DNA of 64,000 nucleotides, taken from NCBI GenBank assembly GCA_015499995.1, contig JADNRV010000269.1:1-64000 (forward strand), read 5' to 3'. The stretch's first letter is position 1; each line of letters opens with the position of its first letter. Below the pieces are notes generated by a model. That model was not told the origin of the DNA and searched no databases. It was given only the letters and a program-made list of their open reading frames with translations. Origin of the DNA: Flammula alnicola (Eukaryota > Basidiomycota > Agaricomycetes > Agaricales > Strophariaceae). Both the position numbers and the translations under genes were made by a program. Of the stretch, positions 41,292 through 53,392 are shown one piece after another.

Positions 41292-43264
41292 TGCCTAGAT
41301 GTGGTATTTTCAATTGATTTCGCTTTTGCAAACATCCTCGCTCAATTGTACCAGTTTTGTGTAATGCTACAAATTTCAAAGTTCCAATAAAATATGTTTC
41401 TGAACCACCCCTCATGGTGGGCTCCAGATGAGAGACCCGCTATGTGCTCAGTGACCTAAACAACACACACAACTGCAGAGCAAGATCCTAACCAGGTTGA
41501 GCGACACTCTACTAGCTTTAGAAATATGTAGTGTGCTTTGCTCCACAATGTCTATTTTGTTCAACTAGCTGACTTGTAGACAGTACCTCGCGGTGATAGG
41601 GCGCGGCACGGTCCATCCGTGGAATTTTGCGATTTCCCAATCAATCAACCTATTACACTAGGGAAACAAGGGTAGGCGGCATACCTCGTGCTGGCCGACT
41701 AAGTGGGTTACACGCGGGAAACCACATAACCAAGTACAACGGAAGTAACTATCTATGGTCCGGCGGGCCTAGCTAGTAAGCTCAGAAGTACGCGTAGAAC
41801 TAAGGTTGATGCCAAAGAAGCATGACCTCCGTGTGTCCCTGCGAATCAAACAAGAGGCTTCGACTGGAGAAACCCGTGCAGAATGAGAATCCTGAAGCCT
41901 TGAGGCACAACTAGTCCAACATGGATATGGCGTGAGACGCATCGATCGCAGGCCAAAGAACACGTGACCAAGAGGTCCACATTGTCCCATACACCTATCT
42001 GTCCATTATACGCGTAGAACGGCTGAGTAGTTCGGCTCCGAACAGGCCGAGCGGTCATAAACCAGCTCATAGTGAAGCACGCGGGAAACGCCGCCATAGA
42101 GGTGGTGGCTCCGACTTGACTGACGACCGTGCTGTACCGGTAAAAGAGAAACCCGTGCTAAACGTGCCGTGCATCCCAATTGGGCAATAATGTGTCTAAA
42201 TACAGACCCAACTGTATTGATCCCAAAAGAGGGTGTTCCGCGACATAGCGGTTCATTCTTGAAACCAAAACATACGCCAGAAAACGGGGACTCACCAGTA
42301 ACCGTTACCGAACAGACCTGTAATCACGACACCATGAACCAGTAGAAATAGTGCTATTAGATGCGTAGAATCATATGCAACATGTAGAGGCTTGGCGCTC
42401 AGTAGGTATAAAATACGCTTGTAACGCACGTAGTAGAGTAGGCAATCCACCCCACAGTTGACACTTTAAAACCAGTGAAAACACTTAAGGGAACGATTTA
42501 ACCTCGTCGCACCAGACTTAATTTAATAAAGACCAACATTTGATGCTTCAAAACAGCTTTGCGACCATTGCAAGTTTGAGAAGTAGTTAACCAGAATTTG
42601 ACGTGTGTTTCTGTAAAGTGTAGCATGCACCCGTCGTGACCATGTGAAAGTTGTAGTGCGATCCCGTCGTGGTAGCGTGAAAGTTGTAGTGCATACTCGT
42701 CGCGGTCACTGCATGAAAGTTACAGGTTGTTAAAGTCAAGTTAAAGTCAAAAGTTCGTATCAGTCGTCAAGTTAAAGGAAGTCCGAGTCGGCATTGTTTG
42801 AAGTTAGAAAGTCACCACACCAGTTCTACAGAACTAAAACCCGCCCCATACCAAAACCCGCATAGACTTGTTTACCAGTCGAAGCACTTCTCCTTTTTCA
42901 TACTTTACCCCCGAGACTCGCACACAAGACTACGTCTAGTCAAGTTGTTGGTTTTGTGGTTTGGTTGTGTTGAGTGTAGAGTTCTTTCTGCACCACTAGC
43001 TAGATCATTTCCAACGTAGACGAAACCTAGCACTTTAGTGGTTCGTTTAACATCAGGGAAAAGCGAAAGACTATGTAGTTTCTCACTCAAAGCAGGTAGA
43101 CACGGTAGAAATTCAGTTGTTAGATAGACCTGGTAACTCACGTACAACTATCAATTGTTATCATATTATTTAATAGTGCTATCTAAGTAATGGTCCCACA
43201 CCAGTAGACTATGTACCTTGAAATAGCTAGTAGAGCTGGTAGAGTTGATAGATCCGAAGAAATA
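41292..43264. other. No gene recognised; possible gypsy 5' region
   Basis: No convincing open frame. On the minus strand TGGAGCCCACCATGAGG at about 41412-41428 could be a gypsy primer site, which would put an LTR to its right, but I could not find LTR ends. Three imperfect repeats of GTGAAAGTTGTAGTGC lie at 42615-42730. Confidence 0.5.
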
Positions 43265-43269
43265 ATTTG

Positions 43270-43345
43270 GTGATGACAGAGAATTGAACTCGGGATGTAG
43301 ACAAAAAGAACCATGCAATCTTACCACTTGGCCAATGCAGGATGT
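43270..43345 (-). other. Decayed tRNA-like sequence
   Basis: On the minus strand TTGGCCAAGTGGTAAGATTGC resembles an A box and GAGTTCAATTCTC a B box at tRNA-like spacing, but no acceptor stem forms. Probably a SINE or tRNA relic. Confidence 0.35.
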
Positions 43346-44202
43346 AATTTGATGTGAATATACAATGCCACATGGTGTTCTCCGAAGCATGTGGCGAATC
43401 TCAAATGTGCTTAAGTTCATTCAGACTCCGACAGACCAAACACAACACAATGTTCGACTCACACTCAGAAATTTTCACATCATCATTTGTCGCTCCTTTG
43501 TTTCCTCCTTCCCTTTTCCTTCCTCAATGGCCCTCAAATTATACAAGAGCTCTCTCTTGTCGGACCCAGGGGAGTAGCAACAGTACCAAGTACGTGGAAG
43601 CCCACCCTCGTGTCTTTGTTTACCGTAACACCTCCTTTTGCCCAGGTCTTTGTGCCACAGGCACTGAAACACGACACCACAATGCCAGTGACTGCAAAAG
43701 GTGACACAAATGGAAGCAGGGCACAGATAGGACAGCGAGGGCACAGGTTTGTCATGTATGAACTCATCCGACTTGCCCAACCTACTCACCTTTCCCCTTT
43801 CGTGCAGCAGGGTGTTTAGCCCCCCATCATTCGGTCACAGCGCCCAACTGTCATAGCCCGCACCCTCACCTACAACACGCGAGCAACATCGTATAAGTCA
43901 GCATGACGTGCGTCGATTGTTGTATCACCGTTTCTTGATGGCCTGCCTGCAGCCTTCCGTGCTTGTCACTCTTTGTGCTCGTGGCAAGATTGGGAGCTCG
44001 TAGATGATTATAACACGATGCACGTTTATTTTTTGGTTTGTTATTGTTCAGCTTGCTAACTTAACAATACTTTTCAGGTACCTGAAGCATACCAATCTGC
44101 TTGCAGTGCCAGAGCCAAGGGCAAGGAGTCCGAGGCGCAAGGAAGGACAGGCGAGACTGATAGCGAAACAGAGGATTAGTGACTATCTTAGCATTCATCA
44201 TG
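43346..44202. other. No gene recognised
   Basis: Short overlapping frames on both strands have no recognisable motif. No repeats shared with the rest of the window were seen. Confidence 0.5.
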
Positions 44203-44207
44203 TATTT
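44203..44207 (+). repeat. Target duplication of miniature LTR element, left
   Basis: TATTT, repeated at 45431-45435. Confidence 0.85.
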
Positions 44208-44326
44208 TGTTAGAGGAGACCCATCACGAGGAACAACGTGGGTGATAAACAAGGTCGAAGATATGGTACATGACGAGTACGGACGGTATATAAGGGATCG
44301 GGTGATGAGGTAAGCTACTCATAACA
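44208..44326 (-). repeat. 3' LTR of miniature element
   Basis: 119 bp, identical to 45312-45430 as far as I can read, with ends TGTTAGAGG and CTCATAACA as printed. Confidence 0.95.
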
Positions 44327-44340
44327 TCACCCCCTCCTCA
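44327..44340 (-). promoter_or_regulatory. Polypurine tract of miniature element
   Basis: Minus-strand TTGAGGAGGGGGTGA directly precedes the 3' LTR. Confidence 0.7.
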
Positions 44341-44417
44341 AGAACCCTCTCGGGTGACGTGAATGATGAGCGAGGTGGCGTAGAAAGTTACAGAGGTGGT
44401 GAGGAAGATAAAAGTAA

Positions 44418-44801
44418 TCAATTGTAGTACTCATCATTGCCATCCCAATCCTCATATTCGCCCTCTTCGTCTTCTTCAAATTGTTCTTCTTGAAAATCGT
44501 CGTAGCATTCTGTGTTGGCATCACCGCCGCCGGAGTCTTCTTCATAGTAGTGTTGGTTGTCATCGCAGTCATGTTGGGCGACGTTTCCAGCGTCGGATGT
44601 GATCTCGCCCTCGTCTCCAGGACTAGAGGAGTAGAGGTCGTGTTGTAAATGGTTATGGATGGCGGCAGAAGTCTCTTCGAGGAATTCGATCTGCGCATAG
44701 CAGTCCTCAAGACGCTCCCTGACTTCAGTCTCGAGAGATAACAGAGTGTCGCGTGATTCAGGCTCGTAGGTCGTTTCCAAGTCTATGTCGGAGTTGTCCA
44801 T
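44418..44801 (-). CDS. Acidic 127-aa protein of the miniature LTR element
   Basis: The start chosen is the ATG at 44801, where the protein becomes compositionally coherent; an upstream in-frame ATG at 44921 would add 40 less convincing residues. Residues ~1-60 (LLSLETEVRERLEDCYAQIE) look like a short amphipathic or coiled-coil helix. The rest is very acidic and rich in Asp, Glu, Gln, Asn and Tyr, ending EEGEYEDWDGNDEYYN. It has the same sense as the element. I recognise no family. It may be a gag-like remnant or a captured host fragment. Confidence 0.5.
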   Translation of the reverse strand: MDNSDIDLETTYEPESRDTLLSLETEVRERLEDCYAQIEFLEETSAAIHNHLQHDLYSSSPGDEGEITSDAGNVAQHDCDDNQHYYEEDSGGGDANTECYDDFQEEQFEEDEEGEYEDWDGNDEYYN

Positions 44802-45296
44802 GACGCAGACAGGAAACGGAGAGTCCTCGAAGCACGTGTTGACGCTGAATGCGTAGCAAGTGACTATATGCACGGGACAAAGACGCGAAAAGGCTGGAGG
44901 GAGGTAGAGTGGCCTCGTCAAGGTGTGGGACAGGAGTATATGCGTTCGGAATAAGGTTGGGTGCGAGGGTGTGATGCGTGAAAGGAATCGGAGTATATGC
45001 AGTCGAGAAATTAAGGAAAAGTGGCAGAGGCGATGGTTTAAGGATGGTAGGGGTGATTCGGAGGTTGATAGTGACAGGTGGGAGGTTGAAGGGAATCGCT
45101 TAAGGCAGGTAAGGGCGGGTACGAAAAATGTTCAGGAGGTGAAGGTTTTGATACAGCGGAGGTATAACAGTCTTGTTGGGGAAGGACGTCGGGATTTCGA
45201 GAAATGAGAGGTCTGAGGATGATGAAAGGGCGTCGGAATGAACAAGAGAAGGGAAAGGAGATCGTGAGGTGTGAAGATGAAGGTATCGGTTTTTGT

Positions 45297-45309
45297 ATAT
45301 CTTCGACCT
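45297..45309 (-). promoter_or_regulatory. Self-priming primer-binding site
   Basis: Minus-strand AGGTCGAAGATAT starts two bases after the 5' LTR end. Its exact complement ATATCTTCGACCT lies in the LTR at 45356-45368 (minus strand), about 25-35 bases downstream of the TATA box, where the RNA should begin. Confidence 0.75.
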
Positions 45310-45311
45310 GA

Positions 45312-45430
45312 TGTTAGAGGAGACCCATCACGAGGAACAACGTGGGTGATAAACAAGGTCGAAGATATGGTACATGACGAGTACGGACGGTATATAAGGG
45401 ATCGGGTGATGAGGTAAGCTACTCATAACA
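45312..45430 (-). repeat. 5' LTR of miniature element, with TATA box
   Basis: Identical to the 3' LTR. Minus-strand TTATATA (45391-45397) is the likely promoter. Confidence 0.95.
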
Positions 45431-45435
45431 TATTT
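45431..45435 (+). repeat. Target duplication of miniature LTR element, right
   Basis: TATTT, matching 44203-44207. Confidence 0.85.
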
Positions 45436-46909
45436 GTCATGTAGTAGCTACGAGTAATGCGCAAATCATATTATTCATCCCTATATATATGCGTGATTTA
45501 CATTGTAATTAGCCTGTCTATCAGTCTGTCCATAGTTCCAATACAATGGATAGACCTGGTAGCGTGAAAGCTATTGGAATAATTGTGAGCTACTGAGTCA
45601 CATGCATGCGCTACGGGGTGCTACTGAATAATGGCTGAGATCTACTGTATCTATATATTTGGGGACTACTCTACCACTCTACCCCGACTATTGGTGCTAC
45701 GTAGGTCTACATAGAATTGTTTGTTTCTCCTGATGAAGTGGGTATGAGGGATTACTCAAATACATGTTTTATTGTAGTTTCAAGCCTCATTTTATCACAG
45801 GGATGAACAGTTTTATTGATTTTATTTGAGAGGAACTCTCTAGGACACTGCTAGCTCAAATTTCGAAGCACTAGCTGCTCTGAAGCTTTGGGAACTTATC
45901 TGAAACTAAGGCCGCACTGTGCGCTACCTTCTGAACGATCTGCTAGCCCACTGTGGACTCTGTTTCTGACTCTTAGGCGCTCTCTTGGCCTCTAAGCACA
46001 CTCTGGCTTCTAAATTCTTGGACCTTGTCCTCAAGAACTTTCTCTTTATTTAACTAAGCCTTCTCTGGCTTCAAATGAACTCTATTGAAGTCAAACTGAT
46101 CCTTTATTTGTTCTCTTTCTTACTAGACACTGCGCCTTAGCTCAAAATAAAACAGAGAAGAGATTGCTTAAGGTAACTAGCTACATAGGTACATCTTTTA
46201 TACTACAGCTATGTGTGGTTCTAGTATGCAAATAAAATAGTGTAAAACATTCTTATCTCATGTAAATAATGCCTGCAGGCAATGGGTATAGGGTTGACTA
46301 TTCCAGGTGACCAGATAGAGGTCAAGGATTTGGAAATTCATCCCATTTTAGTGCGCTAGGACGCTCCTGACTTCCGCGTACCATGCGCATCATGCGTGCA
46401 TCTCGGCTAGTGGTGCCACTTTATTCCGGATCTGCAGCCATCATTGATGCTGGTTCCTTCTTTCCTTTCTCGTCCTATTACCACTTTTAGTAGTCCCCCG
46501 GGTAGAGGGTAGAGCATGCGTCTAACTAACGCGTCCATGTCTCGTGCGTCTCACAGTAAGTCACAAGATATGCTCACTAGTAGTCAATGCACTTGCATCT
46601 AGCTTTCACTAGCTGTGTCTTGCGCTCCTAGCCATAGTATTTTGTAGCTAGCTATTCAGCAATACACTGATTGTACTGAATTCGCCACGCTCTAATTCCA
46701 AAGCATCCAGAAGTCTTTTGATTTATTCCCCATGGTGCGTATGTGCCGCACTAGTCATTTATGACTGATGCATTCTATGTTTCACTGCCTGATAAATTTT
46801 AACTGTCTCCTGGCTTATCATACAGACTCAGCTAGCTCTGAACCGCATCTGATTACCATTGTCACAGGTTATATGACAACTAGTAGTTGCATAGCTAGGC
46901 CTTAGACTA
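45436..46909. other. No gene recognised; contains a dispersed repeat
   Basis: AT-rich, with no long frames. It holds the repeat at 45570-45736. Confidence 0.5.
45570..45736 (+). repeat. Dispersed repeat copy 1
   Basis: Starts GCTATTGGAATAATTGTGAG and ends in ACATAGAATTGT plus CTCCTGATGA. It matches 47801-47914 except for an internal ~50-bp difference. Confidence 0.75.
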
Positions 46910-47356
46910 CTAACTTGGGTGCGTTATAGTCTCTCTGTCTCGGTTATATTCCATAGGTAAAAGATGATATATTGTGAAATTCATGCATGGCCGGTTTGTG
47001 GCCCTATCAACGCCGCTCGGCACGGGGGCAGACGAATGCGACAAATACTTTGCCTTGTTCTTGCGATGTTCTTCCTTATCGAGAGCTTCTTGTTCCTGTG
47101 CAAGCGAGGCCTCGGCAGCATTAGCAGCCTCAGCCCTCTCACGGTCTCTGTTGGCTGATGCTGCATGCTCGGCAGCAATGTCGGAGTCCCACTGAGCCTT
47201 CTGCTGGTTGTTGATGTCCTCCCAGGCAGCGACTAAGAAAGCCACGGCTCCTTCTTGGGTCATTCCAGCCTGAATGAGGTCATTGCGATGTTCAGTGAAA
47301 TTTTCACCTGCAAAGTCAGGGCAGGATGCCTGATGCGGGTTGTACTCGGTAGGCAT
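46910..47356 (-). CDS. Hypothetical protein, transposon-associated type
   Basis: A 148-codon frame from MPTEYNPHQAS with a short ordered part (AGMTQEGAVAFLVAAWEDIN) followed by an Ala/Glu-rich helical stretch (DRERAEAANAAEASLAQEQE). The pattern resembles small proteins common in repetitive DNA of Agaricomycetes, often beside transposons, but I cannot name a family. The C-terminal part after VPSGVDRAT looks like read-through. It lies between the two copies of a dispersed repeat and may be the coding remnant of that element. Confidence 0.45.
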   Translation of the reverse strand: MPTEYNPHQASCPDFAGENFTEHRNDLIQAGMTQEGAVAFLVAAWEDINNQQKAQWDSDIAAEHAASANRDRERAEAANAAEASLAQEQEALDKEEHRKNKAKYLSHSSAPVPSGVDRATNRPCMNFTIYHLLPMEYNRDRETITHPS

Positions 47357-48113
47357 ATTAAGTGAAAATAAGGTAATGAGAAAAGACTCAAAAAGAGATT
47401 TTCTGGTGAGAGGCTTTGCTGAGTGGGATGCGAGAAGAGCGAGTGAGTCTTGCTGTTGAAGTGAAGAACTTAGAACTGCAAGAGGCTCTCTCTTTTCATC
47501 ACATAGATGTTATTCTGCTGTCACATTCGTTACTCACTCAGACTTAGAATGGCTATCTATGATGAAGCTCCTTACTCTCAATATGAGAGGGTGCTTTTAG
47601 GAGCCTGGGTGGCTGTGAGCATTTTATGATACATTTAATTTTGATATGCAGTATAGTTTAGTGTCCATTTTTATCTTTCCCATTTTACCGTAGTGCTTTT
47701 TGTTGTATTTAAGTAGCTTAAGTAAAATATTGGACCTTGTGTGATTGCAAGGGTTCCTGTTCAACCCAAGTAAACAACAGAAACACATTTATTTTAACAA
47801 GCTATTGGAATAATTTTGAGCTACCAAGTCACATGCATGCTACTGACTCTACCACTCTACCCCGATTATCAGTGCTACATAGGTCTACATAGAATTGTTG
47901 CTTTCCCCTGATGACTTGTTCTGCCACTTGTGTTATCTTATCCTATAATAGGCCTTCCTCACACCTCAGATGGCTCATCTTGAATTCCTTTGAAAACTTT
48001 TCAGCATTGTCAACCATAAAGCAGCATCATCTGCTTGCTCCACATATGAAATGAAAAAATTAGCCAATGCATGATCATCTAAATCTCCAGGCAGGAGCAA
48101 ATCTGCAAAGTAC
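47357..48113. other. No complete gene; coding-like remnant near the right edge
   Basis: Mostly non-coding. On the minus strand just before the transposon at 48119 a short reading frame (LLPGDLDDHALANFFISYVE) looks like protein but is unidentified. Confidence 0.4.
47801..47914 (+). repeat. Dispersed repeat copy 2
   Basis: Direct repeat of 45570-45736, shorter by an internal gap. Confidence 0.75.
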
Positions 48114-48118
48114 TAGTA

Positions 48119-49648
48119 GGGGAGCTCAGAGTTGGCCGTAGATCGTCTACCGTAGGAGCAACCAGGCACAATTGATCATATTTTCAAGTCCGATGATTAA
48201 GTAATGTACCCACCATGTCACACAGCTGCCAGTGCGTAAGACGCATTCTGTTGCGTGTTTAGCCTCAGCATCTAAATCCTTGGTGAAAAATGGCACACAG
48301 AAACTATCATGCCCTCATGAAAAGGGTCTACATAATCCACATGCTGCTTCGTGACACCAACGAGCTCAAAAATCAGCCAGATTCTCACAAACTTAAGCAA
48401 CAACTCCTATCTGATCTCTCAATTCTTCATGGAATTGACACTACTCACTATCTACACCCTCGCACCCATGTACGGCCTTGCTTGCAAAGAGCACCTAGTT
48501 CTCCTGCTTCTCCATTTCCACCAATAGCTTCCAGGTGAGTTCATGGACCATGGTTGTCTGCAGTCCATAGAATTGGAGCTCTAGTAGCATTAGTTGATTT
48601 AGCCATGTTTAAATGAGTGTGTAGGGTAATTAGGAGGGCTGAATGGTACAGAAATGCACTGAATGAGCGAGAGAGCTAAGGAATACGGCCGCAGACGGCC
48701 GCCAGAACTGAGCAAACGCGACGCCCGGCATTGACTCAACGCAATGGTCACACTGTGTCACATCTTACTTAATTGTCGGACTTGGAAATATGATCAATTG
48801 TGCCTGGTTGCTCCTACGGTAGACAATTGGCAGTTAAATTATGTGTGTAGCGCAATTAGGACCTAACTGAGTTTGAAAACCTATACACATGTAAACAAAG
48901 CATCTGGCAGGAAATACATAGCTTTGTACTCCTTGGAAGATCGAGCACAGCAGAAAATTTCACTTTGTCCTCATAAAAATGTTGCTCCTCCCTTCTTCAA
49001 TGTGTCTGGAAAAAATGGAGACTTTGCACACTTTTTTTGACCAAAAATGCGAAATTCTGCTCTGGGTGACCTTTCCTACATTCTGATTGCATACTTGCAC
49101 ATGAGAAAACATAGGATCAAGCCCAAAAAAATCCTGAGAATTCAGAGACACATGTAGAATTAAGTATTGAGGCTCAAATCTTAAAAGGTGAAACCCTGAA
49201 AGTAGAGGAAAAATCGAAAATTTTGCCTTGAATTTTCATTGGAAATTAAATCCAGTCAGTATGTAGCAAAGATTCCATGCAATTAATTTAGGGCATGTCT
49301 GTCTAATACAACCATGTTTTATTGGTAGTCTTTTCTTAAGGTTGCGCTTTGCGCGAGAGAAAAAATATGTGCATTTTGTGTGGACATGGAATTTGATGGT
49401 CTGAGATACATTGGGGCGCAAAGCGCTTGAGAAAATTTTGGATTTCTATGCTACAATAAACTAGCATCCATGATGGTACATTTTGCATAATTTATATTAA
49501 TTTATTCTGCCGCTGAGAGGTTGTGTTGGGTTCTCTTTTCTCTCTCTCGATTTAATTTATTTAATTTTTATTTAATTTAATTAATTTTCCACATGAACTA
49601 CAACTATAATAGGTGAGCCAAATTTCTACGGCCAACTCTGAGCTCCCC
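48119..49648. mobile_element. TIR DNA transposon (1.53 kb) with an inner inverted repeat
   Basis: Perfect 24-bp terminal inverted repeats (GGGGAGCTCAGAGTTGGCCG and the following TAGA at 48119-48142; inverse at 49625-49648) are flanked by TAGTA on both sides (48114-48118, 49649-49653). There is no transposase frame. Because of base overlap the true target duplication could be TAGTA or shorter. A second long inverted repeat (48145-48204 with 48764-48824) sits inside. Confidence 0.8.
48145..48824. repeat. Inner ~60-bp inverted repeat, 680 bp apart
   Basis: GTCTACCGTAGGAGCAACCA and the following bases to about 48204 are inverted at 48764-48824 with few mismatches. It could be a separate MITE nested in, or a subterminal arm of, the outer element. 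Confidence 0.7.
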
Positions 49649-49653
49649 TAGTA

Positions 49654-50392
49654 TATGATCCATAAACAGAGAGGCAGAATCAGAGAAACTAACTAATATC
49701 AAGCCTGGACAATTCTCAATCATCCAAAGTTCATGTTCCTCTTTTAGATGAAGGTCAAAAGCTATTACAATGTAGTCTCGTGCCAGTCTCTCTTAACGAT
49801 CCATTTTGGGATATCTCGCAAGAGAGTCTGGGACACAACCAACCAGATAACCAGGACCTTCTCTTACAACTTTCGACGGTTTATTGCCCACCCCATCTTG
49901 TTTTTGAATTATTTTTTTGCTGGTAATTTAGACGATGTTCGTGAAAGGCTACCTCGCCCTTTACAATTTTAAATCCATTGCACATTCATTCGTAAATGCC
50001 CTCAATCTGAAGACGCTTTTTGGCAGTGGCTGTGCCATCAGCCTTTACCCAAATATCTCTCGATATCTTTTGCACATCCCTACGCCTTCAGCAAACCTAT
50101 TCGAGTATCTAGGATTATTTAAGAGCTCTAACAGAGAATGCTATGAATTTTCAGTGATGAAATTCGGTCAACTTCCAATGAGAAACGGTGGAAGAGCCAC
50201 TACCAGCCAAATTTGTAAGTGAATGTCCCGGTTATGTGGTTGGAAGTGTCCCAGACTCTCTTGACAGGCCCGCCTAATTGGGACAGTTAAGAGAGCTGGT
50301 CCGAGACTAATTACAATGGCTGGTGATCATTGGACTCTACATCTAACAAAGTTCCATATTAAGTAATGTAATCTATGTCAAGACAATGATGC
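49654..50392. other. No gene recognised downstream of citrate synthase
   Basis: Only short frames broken by stops on both strands. Some stretches look like decayed coding sequence. Confidence 0.45.
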
Positions 50393-52299
50393 TCAAGGCT
50401 TGTCTGCGAACATCTTTTTAATGGCCGCAGTCGAGTACGATTTTGGGCGTTCAAGGGCTATGGGAAAATCAATCAAACCTAAATCTATAAATAAAGGAAA
50501 GAAAAAACATACGAGCACCAAGAGCACGGTCCCAGATTAACTGGGCGGCAACACCAAATGCACGGGAGACACCAAAGAGGACGGTGTAGAATTGCATTTG
50601 GTCAAGACCATAGTGGGTGAGAAGAACGCCAGAGTGGGCGTCGACATTGGGCCAGGGGTTCTTGGCTTTACCGGCCTATATAGAGGAAAAGGAATAAACG
50701 TGGGGATCGGTGACAACAAAACAAACACTTTCGAACCTCGAGGAGAATGTCAGGGACGAGGTTGTAGATCTGGCCAACAAGCTTGAACAATTTGTCGTCA
50801 GGCAAGTGCTTCAAGGCGAATTCACGCTGGGCTGTGTAACGAGGATCAGTCTTCCTCAGGACAGCATGGCCGTAACCGGGAACGACGTGGCCGCCCTTGA
50901 GAGTCGACCAGATATACTCCTTGACAGCTTCATCCGACGCATCCTGTCCGATCTGGGCCTGCATTTTACGCAGCCAGATCAGCACTTCCTGATTCGCAAG
51001 GCCATGTAGAGGTCCCGCAAGTCCATTCAATGCGGCTGCATATGAAAGGAAAGGGTCGGAGAGGGCAGATCCCACAAGTTTACCGGTATGAGCAGAGACG
51101 TTTCCACCTTCATGATCACTGTTAGGGAATTTGTGGTTAGAAACCTTCGGTTTGAGAAGGTGGTAACGGGATATTCACCTGTGGATGGTGATGTAGAGAC
51201 GGAGGAGTTCCACGAAGGCAGCATTCTCGCCGAAACCGAGGAGGGTTGCCAAATTGTAGGAATAATCTTTTGAGGAATCAATGGCAGGGAGTTTGCCTTG
51301 ACCGAAGACATTGCGATAAATGCGACCCGCGATGTTGGGTAATTTGGCAATGCTAAAGCAGGGGTCATGAGAAGATTAGTGACGCCAGTAGGGATAGAGT
51401 ACATACAGGTCCATCGAGTCCTCGAAGGTCGGCCCCCAGTACTCCTTCTTCGAAACACCATCCTGGTAGGCTTTGGCAAAGGCGGAATTATGATTCAACT
51501 ACCCAAGGGCTTAATATTCAGGAACAAGCAAGCAACGCGTGAAGGAAAAAGACGTACAGCGGTCACAGCCAAACTGAATTGGCTCATGGGGTGGAGGGTG
51601 GGTGGACATCTGTCAAGAATCTCCTCGACGAACTCGGGGATAGCTGAACGAGCGGCCCAATCGCGCGAAAGCTCGGCGACCTGCTCCTGGGTGGGGATCT
51701 CGCCAGTAACCAAGAGCCAGAAGAGCCCTTCTGGAAGAGGCTCTGAGCCACCTGGTGCTTTGGGAAGTAATTTCTGGCATTCAGGAATGGTTTTGCCACG
51801 GAAGCGGATTCCTTCCTCTATATATATAACGTGATTAAAATATGATGGAAGGGTTATAAGGTGACGTGGATGGCACCTGCGTCGAGGACGGAGCCGTCCC
51901 AGATGAGAGCAGGAAGACCTCGCATTCCCCTAGGCGAGGGGAGGAGGATTTGTTAACTTGGATGGTCTGAATCACATATGACGACATACCCGTAGAGCTG
52001 ATCAACAAGGACGGGGCCAAAGGATTTTTTGCCATATTGTGCGCGGACGGCTTTTACCTAGGATAAAGTTAGAGAGAGACGAGCAAGGTTGGGGAAAACA
52101 CACGTTCTCGATCTCCTTCGGAATGAGCTCAGCCAAGCGTTCCTTGAGAGTGACGGGTTTGGCTGAGGTGGAGGAGAAACGGACAGCAGAGCGCAAAAGA
52201 ACAGGACGCGACTGTTGGGGAAGAAAGAGATGAGACGAGCAAATGGAGAAAAGAGGGGTAACTTACGGTCCTGAAAAGAGAGGTGGCAGGGGCAGACAT
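50393..52299 (-). CDS. CIT1: Citrate synthase, mitochondrial (465 aa, ten exons)
   Basis: Condenses acetyl-CoA and oxaloacetate in the mitochondrial matrix, the first step of the citric acid cycle. Exons by GT-AG signals: 52299-52267, 52211-52104, 52057-51990, 51929-51877, 51817-51558, 51498-51407, 51352-51179, 51118-50737, 50675-50513, 50457-50393; they total 1,398 bases, exactly 466 codons. The N-terminus [20 protein letters not shown] is a basic, hydroxylated mitochondrial presequence. All three catalytic residues are present: His in [10 protein letters not shown], His in [10 protein letters not shown], Asp in [11 protein letters not shown]. The C-terminus ADKP has no peroxisomal signal. 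Introns are 46-61 bp. Divergent from TRM8. Confidence 0.95.
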
Positions 52300-52436
52300 G
52301 GTCGTATATGTCGGAGTACAAGGAGAGACTTGTCTTTTATTTATACAATTCTCGAATCTCTTTCCGAATTCCTCCACATCACATGACTACGTTACATAAG
52401 CGCTACTCTCCTTCCTTTCTCTCTCTCATCGGAGTC
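52300..52436. promoter_or_regulatory. Shared divergent promoter, CIT1 / TRM8
   Basis: Only 137 bp separate the two start codons. TTTATTTATACAATT near 52336-52352 is the only TATA-like stretch; CT-rich tracts precede the TRM8 ATG. Confidence 0.6.
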
Positions 52437-53312
<876 letters not shown>

Positions 53313-53392
53313 ACGGCACGCCCTGTATTCCTCAATATTGATATCTTTTCAAAAAAAAAAAAGAAATTTGTCCCTTACATCCTTGTCATCAG

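Larger units (their letters stand above)
44208..45430 (-). mobile_element. Miniature LTR retrotransposon (1,223 bp) with Tf1-like self-priming site
   Basis: Two identical 119-bp LTRs with TG...CA ends enclose 985 bp and are flanked by a 5-bp duplication. A purine tract (minus-strand GAGGAGGGGGTGA) beside the left LTR fixes the orientation as minus. Beside the 5' LTR the primer site lacks the TGG expected for a tRNA primer and is instead complementary over 13 bases to sequence inside the LTR, just downstream of the TATA box. There is no RT or integrase; one acidic protein is encoded. The identical LTRs point to a recent insertion. Confidence 0.9.

Noticed and set aside
41292..42900. Defined gypsy 5' LTR
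   Set aside because: A possible primer site exists, but no paired LTR or TG...CA segment could be established.
44923..45207. Plus-strand frame inside the miniature LTR element
   Set aside because: Opposite to the orientation set by the purine tract and primer site; composition is that of a shadow frame.
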